Position numbers and translations under genes: made by a program | NCBI GenBank assembly: GCA_021613335.1 | Contig: JAJTWR010000099.1 | Span: forward strand, 57,792-121,791 | Source of the DNA: Whitmania pigra | Lineage: Eukaryota; Annelida; Clitellata; Hirudinida; Haemopidae | Length of the DNA stretch: 64,000 nucleotides | Direction of reading: 5' to 3' | The notes under the pieces: model-generated | Databases searched by the model: none | What the model saw: the letters and a program-made list of their open reading frames with translations, nothing else | What the model was told of the DNA's origin: nothing | Part shown: positions 54,201-63,066 of the stretch, piece after piece | Layout of the letters: each line of letters starts with the position of its first letter | Numbering within the stretch: the first letter of the stretch is position 1

Positions 54201-55762
54201 AATACGGCCAGCGGCGCATCGTCGCCCATCGAACCGACGGCTTCCTTGGCATCTTCAACCATGGGATGGAGGATCAGTTCGAGATCTTCCATCGTCCAAC
54301 CGACCGCGATCTGCGCCTGACGCAGCCGGTCGCGCGGCATACGTTCGACCGGGCGATCCGAGCGTTCCAGGATGCCATCGATGCGGACGATATGCGACAC
54401 CCATTTGCCATAGGGCTTGCTGTCGGCCAGTTCAGATTTGATTTCCTTGTCTTTTAGCACGCAGCCGCGCTTCAGATCGACGGCGATCATCATGCCCGGC
54501 CCAAGCCGGCCTTTTTCCTGAGCGCTGGCTTCGTCGATCTTGACCATGCCGGTTTCGGAACCGGCGATCAGCAGCCCGTCGCCGGTGATGACATAGCGCA
54601 TCGGCCGCAACCCGTTGCGGTCCATGCCAGCAAGCACCCAGCGCCCGTCGGTGGCGCACAAGGCCGCCGGCCCGTCCCACGGTTCCATGACGCTGTTGGA
54701 ATAGAAATAGAGATCCTGCAAGCTTTTCGGCATGCCGCCATCGTCGGTGGTCAGCACTTCCGGGACGCACAGGCTCTTGACCATGGGCAAGGAGCGCCCG
54801 GCGCGCAGCATCGCCTCGAATACATTGTCCAGCGAGGCGCTGTCCGAATTTCCGGGCTGAATCACCGGCTTGATGTCTTCGATCGTATCGCCGAACGCAT
54901 CGCACGCCATGCGCGGTTCGTGGCAATGCATCCAGTTGACATTGCCGCGCAGGGTATTGATTTCGCCGTTATGGGCCAGCACGCGGAAGGGTTGCGCCAA
55001 CTTCCAGGTGGGAAAGGTGTTGGTCGAATAACGCTGGTGATAGAGAGCGAAGGCCGAGATGAAGCGTTCATCCAGCAGATCGGGATAAAAGGCCGAGCAT
55101 TGTTCGGCAACGAACATGCCCTTATAAATGACCGAGCGGCAGGAAAGCGAACAGATATAAAAATCGGCGATGCGCGCATCCATGACCCGTTTTTCGATCC
55201 GGCGGCGGATGACATACAGGTCGATTTCAAAGCGTTCTTCGCCAATTTCCTTGGTATCGGCGATGATCACCTGTTCGATTTCCGGGCGTGAGGCATTGGC
55301 TTTGTCGCCGCAGACATCGATATTCACCGGCACTTGCCGCCAGCCATAAATCTTGTAGCCGAAATTGAGGATTTCAGCTTCAACGATACAGCGGCAGCGC
55401 TCTTGCGCGTCGAGGTCGGTGCGCGGCAAAAACACCATGCCGACCGCCAGCCGCCCGATCGAGGCGGCGTGGCCCGAGCGTTCGACGTGATCGATGAAGA
55501 AATCTTGCGGAATCTGGATATGGATGCCGGCACCATCGCCGGTTTTGCCATCGGCATCGATGGCGCCGCGATGCCACAGCGCCGAGAGCGCATCGAGCGC
55601 CGCCTCAACCACCCGCCGGCGCGGCTTACCATCGATGGCGGCGATGAAACCAACGCCGCAGGCATCATGTTCGTCGGCCGGATCGTACAGGCCGCGGGCG
55701 GTCAGGTGAGCGGCATTCCGGCGATATTGCTCAAGGTGCATTCTGGCGTCTTGTCTCGACAT
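51218..55762 (-). CDS. gltB: Glutamate synthase [NADPH] large subunit GltB
   Basis: 1514 residues from ATG 55762 (an upstream in-frame ATG at 55813 and a later one are possible). The class II amidotransferase begins at the processed Cys in ADEHDACGVGFIAAIDG. A central domain is followed by the FMN-binding synthase domain with RVRLRADGGIKTGRDVVIAA and the 3Fe-4S site CIMVRQCHSNTCPVGIC. The C-terminal GXGXG beta-helix is NTIIGNTVLYGATAGKLFAA. It transfers glutamine amide nitrogen to 2-oxoglutarate. Fully intact over 4.5 kb, which matters for judging the frameshifts elsewhere. Confidence 0.97.
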   Translation of the reverse strand: MSRQDARMHLEQYRRNAAHLTARGLYDPADEHDACGVGFIAAIDGKPRRRVVEAALDALSALWHRGAIDADGKTGDGAGIHIQIPQDFFIDHVERSGHAASIGRLAVGMVFLPRTDLDAQERCRCIVEAEILNFGYKIYGWRQVPVNIDVCGDKANASRPEIEQVIIADTKEIGEERFEIDLYVIRRRIEKRVMDARIADFYICSLSCRSVIYKGMFVAEQCSAFYPDLLDERFISAFALYHQRYSTNTFPTWKLAQPFRVLAHNGEINTLRGNVNWMHCHEPRMACDAFGDTIEDIKPVIQPGNSDSASLDNVFEAMLRAGRSLPMVKSLCVPEVLTTDDGGMPKSLQDLYFYSNSVMEPWDGPAALCATDGRWVLAGMDRNGLRPMRYVITGDGLLIAGSETGMVKIDEASAQEKGRLGPGMMIAVDLKRGCVLKDKEIKSELADSKPYGKWVSHIVRIDGILERSDRPVERMPRDRLRQAQIAVGWTMEDLELILHPMVEDAKEAVGSMGDDAPLAVLSGKYRGLHTFFRQNFSQVTNPPIDSLRERRVMTIRTRLGNLGNILDEDESQCRLLQLESPILSTAEFKAMRAYMGGTAAEIDCTFDPRCGEHALRDALNRVRREAEDAVRAGRAHLVLSDRALGRDRAALPMILVAGGVHSHLVRQNLRTFTSLNVRSAECLDVHYFAVLIGVGATTVNAYLAEEAIADRHARGLFGALTLERCIRNFKKAIDDGLLKIMAKMGISVLSSYRGGCNFEAIGLSRTLVAEFFPGMTSRISGIGLSGIQRKVAGLHARADDALATLPVGGFYRYRHSGETHAWGADPIHMLQMAVGSDSYSTYKRYAEGVRKLPPVALRDLLDFAPNLAPAPVEEVESITTIRQRFVTPAMSLGALSPEAHRTLGIAMNRIGAKSDSGEGGEDAKYFKPLPNGDNANSAIKQVASGRFGVTAEYLVNCRELEIKVAQGAKPGEGGQLPGFKVTELVARLRHATPGVSLISPPPHHDIYSIEDLAQLIYDLKQINPIAKVCVKLVARSGIGTIAAGVAKAKADIILISGHVGGTGASPQTSVKYAGIPWEMGLSEVHQVLTLNRLRHRVRLRADGGIKTGRDVVIAALLGAEEFGIGTASLVAMGCIMVRQCHSNTCPVGICVQDERLRAKFDGTPEKVVNLFSFIAEEVREILASLGARALNDIIGRTDLLVQVMRGGDDLDDLDLNPLLAQADAGGQARYCTLEGRNEVPDTLDAQMVKDAQPVFDGGEKMQLAYNIRNTYRAIGTRLSSVITRKFGMKGLAPNHLTVRLRGSAGQSLGAFAVQGVKLEVFGDANDYVGKGLSGGTIVVRPMTASPLVSNRNTIIGNTVLYGATAGKLFAAGQAGERFAVRNSGALAVVEGCGANGCEYMTGGIAVLLGEIGEGFGAGMTGGMAFLYDEDEKTAGKINVESVLCHRIEMPYWALTLRDLVEEHARETQSRHAEQLLADWEASLARFWQVTPREMIGYLAQPTQKNQTIAVAAAE

Positions 55763-55816
55763 GATCTTGTCATCCCCAGGGCGGCTCAAGGCAATGAAAC
55801 GCAACGATTTCACCGG

Positions 55817-57310
55817 TCAACCGGCAAGGGCGAGCGTTGGTTTTCGCGTTTCGATCCAGCGGTGAATGGCGGCGGCCGCGTCTTGTCCGTCGCGAATCGC
55901 CCACACCACCAGGCTGGCGCCGCGCACGATATCGCCGGCGGCGAAAACGCCGGGCAGGCTGGTCATCCGCGTCGCTGGATCGATTTCGAGGGTTCCCCAG
56001 CCGGTGACCGGCAGTTCTGGCGTCTCGAACAGGCGGGGAAGGTCTTCTGGATCGAAACCGAGAGCTGTCACCGCCAGATCGGCGTCGAGGCTAAAGGCCG
56101 AGCCGACAATCGCGCTCGGGGTTTGGCGGCCGCTGGCATCCGGCAGACCCAGATGGATGCGTTCGGCTTCGATCGTTTCGACTTTGCCGTTCCCTTTGAA
56201 GGCGGTCGGCGCCGCCAGCCAAACGAATTCAGCGCCTTCTTCTTCGGCATTGGCCACTTCGCGTTGCGAGCCTGGCATATTGGCGCGATTACGGCGATAG
56301 AGGCATTTGACCGATTTAGCGCCCTGGCGAATGGCGGTGCGCATGCAATCCATGGCGGTATCGCCGCCGCCGATGACGACGACATTTTTGCCGCGAGCGT
56401 TCATCTCGCCCGAAGTCAGCGCTGGCGCATCGTCGCCAAGCCCGGCCCGGTCACTAGCGATCAGATAGGCCAGCGCCGGGACGACGCCGGCAAGCTCGCA
56501 ACCGGGAATGCCGATGTCGCGCGCCTGATAAACGCCGGTTGCGATCAGCACCGCCTTGTGCCGTTGGCGCAACTCCGCCAGGCTGACCTGCTGGCCGACG
56601 GCGACATTGACATGAAACGCCACCCCGCCATCGGCCAGCAGGCGAGTGCGGCGCAAGACGATCTCCTTATCCAGTTTGAAGCCGGGAATGCCGTAGATCA
56701 GCAAGCCGCCCGGGCGGTCGTAGCGATCGTAGACATGGACACGATAGCCCAGCCGGCGCAGACGTTCGGCGGCGGCCAGGCCAGCCGGGCCAGACCCGAC
56801 GATGCCAACCGATTCCGCCCGTTCAACCGCTGGTTTTGGCGCTTGTACCCACCCCCGCTCCCAAGCGTGGTCGGTGATGAATTTTTCCACCGCGCCGATG
56901 GTAACTGCCTCGAAACCCTTTTCGATCACGCAATGACCTTCGCACAGCCGGTCTTGCGGGCAGATGCGCCCGCAGATTTCGGGAAAGGAATTGGTCGCCT
57001 GGCTGATGTCGTAAGCCTCGTCCAGCCGGCCTTCGGCGGTTAATTTCAGCCAATCGGGAATATTATTATATAAAGGACAATGGACCTGACAGAAGGGCAC
57101 GCCGCATTGCGAACAACGGCTGGCTTGCTGGCGGGCATGTGCGGGGGTAAAAGCGCGATAGATTTCGGCAAAATCGGCGCAACGCGCATGAGCCGTGCGT
57201 TTTTCCGGCATGTTTTTCGCCAAGGCGACGAATTGCAGCATCCGGGTTTTTGCCGTTGCTTGCGCTGATATCGCGGTAGCGGTAGCGGCGGGCTGGATCT
57301 GGTCGGCCAT
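55817..57310 (-). CDS. gltD: Glutamate synthase small subunit GltD
   Basis: 497 residues from ATG 57310 (GGGAGC upstream). N-terminal 4Fe-4S cysteines are in ASRCSQCGVPFCQVHCPLYN and EICGRICPQDRLCEGHC. The FAD motif is VGIVGSGPAGLAAAERLRRL, and the second dinucleotide motif is NVVVIGGGDTAMDCMRTAIR. A C-terminal GVFAAGDIVRGASLVVWAI binds FAD. It supplies electrons from NADPH to GltB. Order gltD-gltB on the minus strand with a 54-base gap. The 210-base spacer upstream is AT-rich (TTTATAAAAAAAGG) and likely holds the operon promoter. Confidence 0.96.
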   Translation of the reverse strand: MADQIQPAATATAISAQATAKTRMLQFVALAKNMPEKRTAHARCADFAEIYRAFTPAHARQQASRCSQCGVPFCQVHCPLYNNIPDWLKLTAEGRLDEAYDISQATNSFPEICGRICPQDRLCEGHCVIEKGFEAVTIGAVEKFITDHAWERGWVQAPKPAVERAESVGIVGSGPAGLAAAERLRRLGYRVHVYDRYDRPGGLLIYGIPGFKLDKEIVLRRTRLLADGGVAFHVNVAVGQQVSLAELRQRHKAVLIATGVYQARDIGIPGCELAGVVPALAYLIASDRAGLGDDAPALTSGEMNARGKNVVVIGGGDTAMDCMRTAIRQGAKSVKCLYRRNRANMPGSQREVANAEEEGAEFVWLAAPTAFKGNGKVETIEAERIHLGLPDASGRQTPSAIVGSAFSLDADLAVTALGFDPEDLPRLFETPELPVTGWGTLEIDPATRMTSLPGVFAAGDIVRGASLVVWAIRDGQDAAAAIHRWIETRKPTLALAG

Positions 57311-57520
57311 GGCGTGCTCCCATCGAATCATGGTTTGTTCCGCCTTTTGGCGAGAAGAATCCTATGACGCCAAGCGCGTGAGAAATCCAGCAAAAAATGC
57401 ATATATGTCAGTATAGGTTACCTTTTTTTATAAATTTCATCAAACAATCGTGTCGTCAGGGAAACGGTATGAGTTTGTTTTTGAAAAATAGTTCCGATTT
57501 GAGACTATATGGCGCCGCCA

Positions 57521-58453
57521 TCAATAACCATGAGGCCGTGCAACGATGCCGGGAATTGGCATGCCGGCTTCCAGCCGCCGGATCGAGGCGGCGATTTGGG
57601 CCGCCGCTGGCGCAACCAGAGTCTGCGCTCCGATATGCGGGGTGACGCGTATCTTTGGATGATGCCAATAAGGATGACCAGCTGGCAGCGGTTCATTGGC
57701 AAATACGTCCAAGAAAGCGCCGCGGACATGATCGCAGGCGAGCGCCGCCAAAAGCCCCTCTTCCGGCAGGATGGCGCCGCGAGCCAGATTGATCACCGCC
57801 GCCCCCTTCGGCAGCAAGCGCAACCGCTCAAAGGACAACAGCCCGGCGGTTTGCGCGGTCAAGGGCAGCAGGACGATGAGAATATCCGAGCGCGCCAGCA
57901 GCTGTTCCAATCCCCGATCGCCGTGACAGGCGGTCAGGCCCGGTATTGCGCGCGCCGTGCGGGTCCAGCCGGCAACGTCGAAGCCGAGAGCCGCCAGACG
58001 GCTGCCCACCTCGCTGCCCAGCGCCCCCAGCCCCAGAATGCCAACCCGGCGCCGATCGGCGGCAAGCGCCGGATAGGGTTGCCATTGCTCTTGCGTCTGA
58101 TCCAGGGCATAGCGATCCATGTCACGATGATAATGCAGCGTCGCATAAAGGGCGTATTCGGCGACTTGCGCCGCCATACCGGCATCGACCAGGCGCACGA
58201 CCGGCAGGTCGGGCGGCAGTTGCGGGTGGGCGAGAAGATGATCAACCCCGGCTCCCAGGGAAAATACCGCTTTCAAGCCGGGCAGAGCAGGGAAAAAGCC
58301 GGCTGGCGGACGCCAGACCAGGGCATAGCGGATTTTGGCGGCATCGGCGATGTCTGGCCATTCATGCACCGTGCAACCGGGCAGCAGCCGGGTTAGTTCC
58401 AGCCGATAAGCCTCGGCTTTGCCAAACGGGTTGAAATAGGCGATGGTCGCCAT
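57521..58453 (-). CDS. ghrA: Glyoxylate/hydroxypyruvate reductase A (GhrA-like)
   Basis: 310 residues from ATG 58453, set by AGGAGTCC just upstream. FSLGAGVDHLLAHPQLPPDL is typical of GhrA. The Rossmann motif RRVGILGLGALGSEVGSRLA, VINLARGAILPEEGLLAAL (active Arg), GAFLDVFANEPLPAGHPYWH (Glu) and VTPHIGA (His) follow. It reduces glyoxylate and hydroxypyruvate with NADPH. It stands alone, upstream of gltD in the same direction. Confidence 0.9.
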   Translation of the reverse strand: MATIAYFNPFGKAEAYRLELTRLLPGCTVHEWPDIADAAKIRYALVWRPPAGFFPALPGLKAVFSLGAGVDHLLAHPQLPPDLPVVRLVDAGMAAQVAEYALYATLHYHRDMDRYALDQTQEQWQPYPALAADRRRVGILGLGALGSEVGSRLAALGFDVAGWTRTARAIPGLTACHGDRGLEQLLARSDILIVLLPLTAQTAGLLSFERLRLLPKGAAVINLARGAILPEEGLLAALACDHVRGAFLDVFANEPLPAGHPYWHHPKIRVTPHIGAQTLVAPAAAQIAASIRRLEAGMPIPGIVARPHGY

Positions 58454-58858
58454 GGCAGCAGGACTCCTTTTTAGACTGAAGCTACTACTTTTGCGGGATA
58501 TCGTCTTAGTCTTGCTTCTCGATTTTGCGACCAAATCTGAAGCGATATATCACGGTCTAGAAGGTGCCTTGCGTGAGAATTCCGGACGTGAGAATTCCGG
58601 TCGATTGAGACTGCAAAAAATACGTCGGGATCATGCCGGAAATGTCAAAAAATTTTCGAATTCGACTTGCAAATTTGAGCTATCGGGGTGGACGTGGAAT
58701 TGCCCTTGATTGTGCACTGGCTCAGTACTCAAACCACCTTGCGTAAAAGCCCTGAAACGGCCTGTGTGCGCTTAAATCGACTTTTGGCCGAAAAAGCCAA
58801 AAATCCCAATTGATCCCGTGACTTCCCGCTTGATCCCGCCTCATCTCCAATTGCTCAA
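58454..58858. other. Intergenic stretch with a short direct repeat, no gene seen
   Basis: A tandem pair of CGTGAGAATTCCGG (about 58571-58600) is the only clear structure. Open frames here lack family character. The part after 58620 is AT-richer and grades into the lambda-type portal remnant. Likely an old insertion zone. Confidence 0.5.
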
Positions 58859-59145
58859 ATCACTCTCCAGCGCTCGGTGCTGGTGTTTCTATTGCGCCGG
58901 GCGGTGTGGGCGCGCTGGATGGATGGGGCAGCGCTCGCAAAGGCGTTCGATCTGCCGGGCTACGAGCAACGCTGCGCCGAGTATCTCGAATGCGTCTGGC
59001 CGCCGCCGCGCTGGGATTGAGTCGATCCCTTCAAAGACATTCGCGCCGAGATCGCCGCCAACTACCGGCGCGAGGAAAATCTGGGGCTGGCGTTCGGACG
59101 CGAACCAGCGCCTCTGGGGCAGGATTGGCGCTTGAGATCGCGGTA
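58859..59145 (+). pseudogene. C-terminal remnant of a lambda-type phage portal protein
   Basis: The frame reads TLQRSVLVFLLRRAVWARWM, then LAKAFDLPGYEQRCAEYLEC and WPPPRWD. A TGA at 59018-59020 follows, where portal proteins have Trp, and then VDPFKDIRAEIAANYRREEN. This is the end of a lambda gpB-like portal (P-x-W-D-W-V-D-P motif). The N-terminal part is missing. It is unrelated to the podovirus-type prophage at 27.8-44.6 kb, so it records another phage. Confidence 0.65.
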
Positions 59146-59247
59146 GAAGTTCTCGCAGGGACCGACGGCTTCGAGATACACCAATCGAACGCCGTCATCG
59201 CCGGCGTAACCCAGCAGATAGAGTTGGCCCAGACAGCGGAACTTGTA
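59120..59247 (-). pseudogene. Remnant of a RelE/ParE-type toxin gene
   Basis: About 42 codons on the minus strand match the C-terminal end of RelE/ParE-family proteins, including LYLLGYAGDDGVRLVYLEAV and ENFYRDLKR, where such proteins end. Here the frame runs on instead of stopping, and the N-terminal half is absent, cut by the 11-bp repeat block. No antitoxin gene is nearby. A broken fragment, not a working toxin. Confidence 0.6.
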
Positions 59248-59265
59248 GATTGTATGGTCCCGAAC

Positions 59266-59462
59266 CATCTCATTACCATCTCATACCATCTCATTACCAT
59301 CTCATTACCATCTCATTACCATCTCATTACCATCTCATTACCATCTCATTACCATCTCATTACCATCTCATTACCATCTCATTACCATCTCATTACCATC
59401 TCATTACCATCTCATTACCATCTCATTACCATCTCATTACCATCTCATTACCATCTCATTCC
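59266..59462. repeat. 11-bp tandem repeat array, 18 copies
   Basis: Unit CATCTCATTAC starting at 59266, 59277, 59287 (after one 10-bp unit), 59298 and then every 11 bp to 59452. Units are otherwise identical. The array is flanked by ATGGTCCCG (59254-59262) and its complement CGGGACCAT (59462-59470). A typical variable-number repeat rather than a CRISPR array, as there are no spacers. Confidence 0.97.
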
Positions 59463-59468
59463 GGGACC

Positions 59469-59704
59469 ATGAACGTCTTGGCCTATACGATGTTTTTCCC
59501 GAAAGAGCATTGGTCAAGCTGCACTCGACGAACCCCATCGAGCGGCTGAACGGCGAGATCAAGCTGCGCACCGAGCTCGTCGGCGCGCAGCTCATCGAAC
59601 AAAACGATGAATGGGCCGTCCAACGCACACGCTGCATGATACTGGAAACCATCGCGCCGATGGACGAAGATGCCGTCATCAGCTTGCCCGCCGCGCCATC
59701 CTGA
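59469..59704 (+). pseudogene. C-terminal remnant of an IS256-family transposase
   Basis: First VLAYTMFFPKEHW, then after a one-base shift near 59513 the frame LVKLHSTNPIERLNGEIKLR and LIEQNDEWAVQRTRCMILET to 59704. These are the conserved C-terminal blocks of IS256 mutator-type transposases, with the third catalytic acid in ERLNGEIK. A short internal deletion follows RTELVG. The N-terminal two-thirds are missing, replaced by the repeat array. Confidence 0.8.
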
Positions 59705-59820
59705 TCAAGCAGGCCCGCGCCGAGCATTACGGTGACGATCGGGGTCAGCTATGCCACCACCAGGGACACAATCGATATTTCTGATAAAACCAGAGCGATG
59801 TTGCGAATTGGAGAATTGAA

Positions 59821-60777
59821 ATGTCAACATTCGAGCCGCCGCCTGTCGATCGGGCCTTCCTGCGCAGCGATCTGCGCGGCAGCCAAATCGAGAATACTTT
59901 CTCGGGCGCGCTCAGCTTCATGCGCCGCAAATACAGCCGGGATTTGATGGGGGTGGATGCGGTCGTGACCGGAATACCCTTCGACTGCGCTGTGTCGAAT
60001 CGCCCCGGCGCCCGCTTTGGACCGGAGGCAATCCGCCGCGCCTCAGCGCAGCTGGCCTGGGGACCGATCTGGCCTTGGGGCTTCGATCCGTTCGACCGGC
60101 TGGCGGTCATCGACTATGGCGATTGCGCGCTGAATTATTCGCGCGCCGACCAGATCGACGCTGCTATCGAGACGCATATCGCACCGATCGTCGATGCGGG
60201 AGCCTTTCTGCTGTCGCTGGGCGGGGATCACTATGTCACCTATCCGCTTTTGAAGGCGCTGGCGCAAAAACATGGTCCCTTGGCGCTGGTGCATTTCGAC
60301 GCGCACCGGGATGTTGAACCTTCGGATGACCGCGGCCAAAATCATGGAGCGATGTTCCGTTATGCAATCGAGGATGGGCTGATCGATCCGAAGCGCTCGT
60401 TTCAGATTGGCATCCGAACCGCTTTCACCGGCGAGCGGTCTCACGAAATAACCATCTTGCACGCAGACCAGGTGCATGGCGCCTCTGCCGCAGAAATAGC
60501 CGGCGCGATTGAGAAGACGGTCGGCGACAGCAAGGCCTACCTCACCTTTGACATCGACTGTCTCGATCCGGCTTTCGCCCCCGGTACGGGCACGCCTGTG
60601 GCGGGAGGGCTTTCCAGCCACCAGGCGCTGTCGATTCTGCGTCATCTCGAGCAGGTGAATTTCATCGCAGCCGATGTCGTCGAGGTCTCGCCCCCCTATG
60701 ACGTATCGCAAATCACGGCGCTGGCCGCGGCAACGATCGCCACGGAAATTCTGTGCTTGCTGGCCACGCGCGCTTAA
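59821..60777 (+). CDS. speB: Agmatinase / ureohydrolase
   Basis: 318 residues from ATG 59821 with GGAGAA upstream. Manganese-binding motifs of the arginase/agmatinase fold: LSLGGDHYVTYPLLKAL, LVHFDAHRDVE, and YLTFDIDCLDPAFAPGTGTP, plus NHGAMFRYAIEDGLI and VVEVSPPYD. It hydrolyses agmatine (or a related guanidino compound) to putrescine and urea; guanidino-acid hydrolases look similar. It stands alone and converges with ispG. Confidence 0.88.
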   Translation: MSTFEPPPVDRAFLRSDLRGSQIENTFSGALSFMRRKYSRDLMGVDAVVTGIPFDCAVSNRPGARFGPEAIRRASAQLAWGPIWPWGFDPFDRLAVIDYGDCALNYSRADQIDAAIETHIAPIVDAGAFLLSLGGDHYVTYPLLKALAQKHGPLALVHFDAHRDVEPSDDRGQNHGAMFRYAIEDGLIDPKRSFQIGIRTAFTGERSHEITILHADQVHGASAAEIAGAIEKTVGDSKAYLTFDIDCLDPAFAPGTGTPVAGGLSSHQALSILRHLEQVNFIAADVVEVSPPYDVSQITALAAATIATEILCLLATRA

Positions 60778-60819
60778 AGCGGAAAATTCGGGCGGGGAGC
60801 GCTAACCACCGTCATGGAA

Positions 60820-61965
60820 TCAGAAATCAGCCGGACCGACGCCTTTGTCAAGGCGTCGGTCCGGCTCATTCGATGTCGCGATCTCGGCGGCTTTGCGTTC
60901 GACTAGCGCCACGAGATGGTTGACGATATCGTCATCTTTTAACCGGTGTGCCGGCACCCCGGCGATATAGACCTGGTGGGTATCGCTTCCGCCGCCGGTG
61001 AAGCCGATATCGCTGTCGCGGGCTTCGCCTGGACCGTTGACCACGCACCCAATGACCGATAGCGTGATCGGCGCGGTGATATGGGCCAAAGCCGCTTCCA
61101 GCTTTGCCACCGTGGCAATGACATCGAATTGCTGGCGCGCGCAGCTGGGGCAGGAAACGATGCTCACGCCCCGGTGTCGTAATCCCAGCGATTTCAGAAT
61201 GTCGAAACCAACCTTGATCTCTTCGATGGGATCGGCCGACAGCGACACCCGGATCGTGTCGCCGATCCCCGACCACAGCAGCATCCCCATTCCGATGGCG
61301 CTTTTCACCGTGCCGGCGCGCAAGCCCCCGGCTTCGGTAATGCCGACATGCAGCGGATAATCGCATGCCTCGGCCAATTCCTGGTAAGCGGCCACCGCCA
61401 AAAAAACATCCGATGCTTTCACGCTGATCTTGAAATTGAAAAAATCGTTCTCTTCCAAAAGACGAGCGTGATCGAGGGCGCTTTCAACCATAGCCTGTGG
61501 GCAAGGTTCGCCATATTTCTCCAGAAGAGGCTTTTCCAAACTGCCGGCATTGACGCCGATGCGCATGGAACAACCGTAATCGCGCGCGGCCTTGATTACC
61601 TCTCGAACCCGCTCGGCGCTGCCGATATTGCCCGGATTGATGCGCAGACAGGCCGCCCCGGCTTTCGCTGCCTCGATTGCGCGGCGGTAATGAAAATGAA
61701 TATCCGCGACGATCGGTACGCCGGTTGCCGATACGATCTGCTTCAACGCCGCGGTCGATTCGACATCCGGGCACGAAACCCGCACGATATCGGCCCCGGC
61801 TTGCTCCAAGCGGCGGATCTGCTCGATGGTGGCGCCAGCATCGGCGGTCAGGCTGTTCGTCATCGATTGCACGCTGATCGGCGCGCCGCCGCCAACCGCA
61901 ACCTTGCCAACCATGACCTGCCGGCTGATGCGCCGCTGAATGTGGCGATAGGCCCGCACGCTCAT
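60820..61965 (-). CDS. ispG: (E)-4-hydroxy-3-methylbut-2-enyl-diphosphate synthase IspG
   Basis: 381 residues. Begins [43 protein letters not shown]-barrel with [18 protein letters not shown]; the 4Fe-4S cysteines in [13 protein letters not shown] and [19 protein letters not shown]. It makes HMBPP in the MEP isoprenoid pathway. Its start overlaps the rodZ end by 4 bases (ATGA). The final 12 codons contain a strong hairpin. Confidence 0.95.
   Translation of the reverse strand: MSVRAYRHIQRRISRQVMVGKVAVGGGAPISVQSMTNSLTADAGATIEQIRRLEQAGADIVRVSCPDVESTAALKQIVSATGVPIVADIHFHYRRAIEAAKAGAACLRINPGNIGSAERVREVIKAARDYGCSMRIGVNAGSLEKPLLEKYGEPCPQAMVESALDHARLLEENDFFNFKISVKASDVFLAVAAYQELAEACDYPLHVGITEAGGLRAGTVKSAIGMGMLLWSGIGDTIRVSLSADPIEEIKVGFDILKSLGLRHRGVSIVSCPSCARQQFDVIATVAKLEAALAHITAPITLSVIGCVVNGPGEARDSDIGFTGGGSDTHQVYIAGVPAHRLKDDDIVNHLVALVERKAAEIATSNEPDRRLDKGVGPADF
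60830..60865. terminator. 16-bp hairpin between speB and ispG, overlapping the ispG 3' end
   Basis: GCCGGACCGACGCCTT (60830-60845), loop TGTC, and the exact complement (60850-60865). It lies 52 bases past the speB stop and within the last codons of ispG (KGVGPAD). No long T-run. It can act as a terminator for both convergent genes. Confidence 0.7.
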
Positions 61966-63066
61966 CCATTGCTCCCGCCGCGCAGCTTGTCGATATCCAG
62001 CGGGATATTGCGTCGAACGATGCCAACCCCCCCTAAGGGCGGCAGCGTTACGCCATCGACCACCAGTTCGATGGCGCCGGCATTGCCCGTCATCAAGCTC
62101 AAGCCAGCGCGCAACGGAACACGGTAAGCATCGCCCGACCGCAAAACACGCGTGAAAATCGCCTGCCCTTCACCGTCACGGACCTGGACCCAGCTTTCAC
62201 CGCGCGAGCGTATCACCACTCGCACCTCGCTGCCCTGCGCTCCATAGATTTTACCGTCAAGCGGCTGGGGCGGCGCTGCCTCAGCGTTCGATGGCAAGAG
62301 CGGCGGAGCCGTTTCCTCGGCTGGAAGATCAGCCAACAAAGCCGGGGCTTTGCCCAAGGCGGTCGGCGACGGGGTCAAGCCATCTTCCGTCTCATCGCCC
62401 GGATTGATCGGGGCAGGCGCGATTATCGGTCGTTGGGCTGGTTTCGCCGATGGGGGAATGGGGGGTTGCGGCGGCACGGGGCCGCTGGCCGCGGCAACCG
62501 CTTCGATTTGCGCCGTTGCCGGCGGGAGACGCTGTGGCAGGGGGGCAAGCGGTCCACCGGTCGCCGGCACGCTTCGAGCGAGCAGCTCCTCGGGGATTTG
62601 CCCCACCCGCCCGGCGAGACTGGCGACATCGTCGCGCCAGAAATACCAGATGCCGGCAAGCACGGTGAACGCCACCAACCCAACCAATAACGGTCCGGTA
62701 CCGGGCACGCGCCCTTGCGGGGCGGCGAGGGCAAGGTTAAAGCCGCGCGTCGCTCGATCCCCTTCGATTCCTGCTTGAAGCGAGCGACCATCTCGGCGCT
62801 GTCCAGGCCTAGATAATCGGCATAAGAGCGGACGAAACCAACGGCATAGGCCAGGCCGGGGAGTTGCTTGTACTGTGCGGTCTCGATCGCTTCCAGATAG
62901 CCGGCGCGAATCCGCAAAGCCTGCGTGATCTGTGCGACATCCCACCCCTGAGCCAGACGCCGCGCCCGCAGCACCATGCCAACATGAGCGGACCCGTCGC
63001 GATCGTCACCGCTCACAAAGTTCCGCCGCCTTGATCGCCGGACTTCAAACCGCCCTTGACCGCCAT
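61962..63066 (-). pseudogene. rodZ: RodZ-like cell-shape protein (HTH_25, membrane helix, DUF4115), split by a missing base
   Basis: N-terminal HTH domain: LRARRLAQGWDVAQITQALR, GYLEAIETAQYKQLPGLAYA and GFVRSYADYLGLDSAEMVAR. After GIERRAALTLPSPP one base is missing in the GGGG run at 62719-62722. The frame then gives RVPGTGPLLVGLVAFTVLAG (membrane helix), a long proline linker, and a DUF4115 end ([20 protein letters not shown]). The start is unclear: GTG 63016 keeps the frame, whereas ATG 63066 would need another shift near 63020. RodZ links MreB to the membrane. It is next to ispG, as is common. Confidence 0.82.

Noticed and set aside
1..59145. UGA read as tryptophan, suggested by in-frame TGA at conserved Trp positions in tnpB (145) and the portal remnant (59018)
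   Set aside because: Both cases are in mobile-element relics, while ordinary genes use TGA as a stop with ATGA overlaps (for example at 1809, 7842, 8960 and 51218). Trp is encoded by TGG throughout intact genes.
59266..59462. CRISPR array
   Set aside because: The repeats are 11 bp and contiguous, with no spacers between them and no cas genes nearby. It is a simple tandem repeat.
59250..59549. Open frame encoding Ser-His-Tyr-His-Leu-Ile-Thr-Ile repeats
   Set aside because: It is a translation of the 11-bp tandem repeat, which is open in several frames by chance, and it has no start signal or family.
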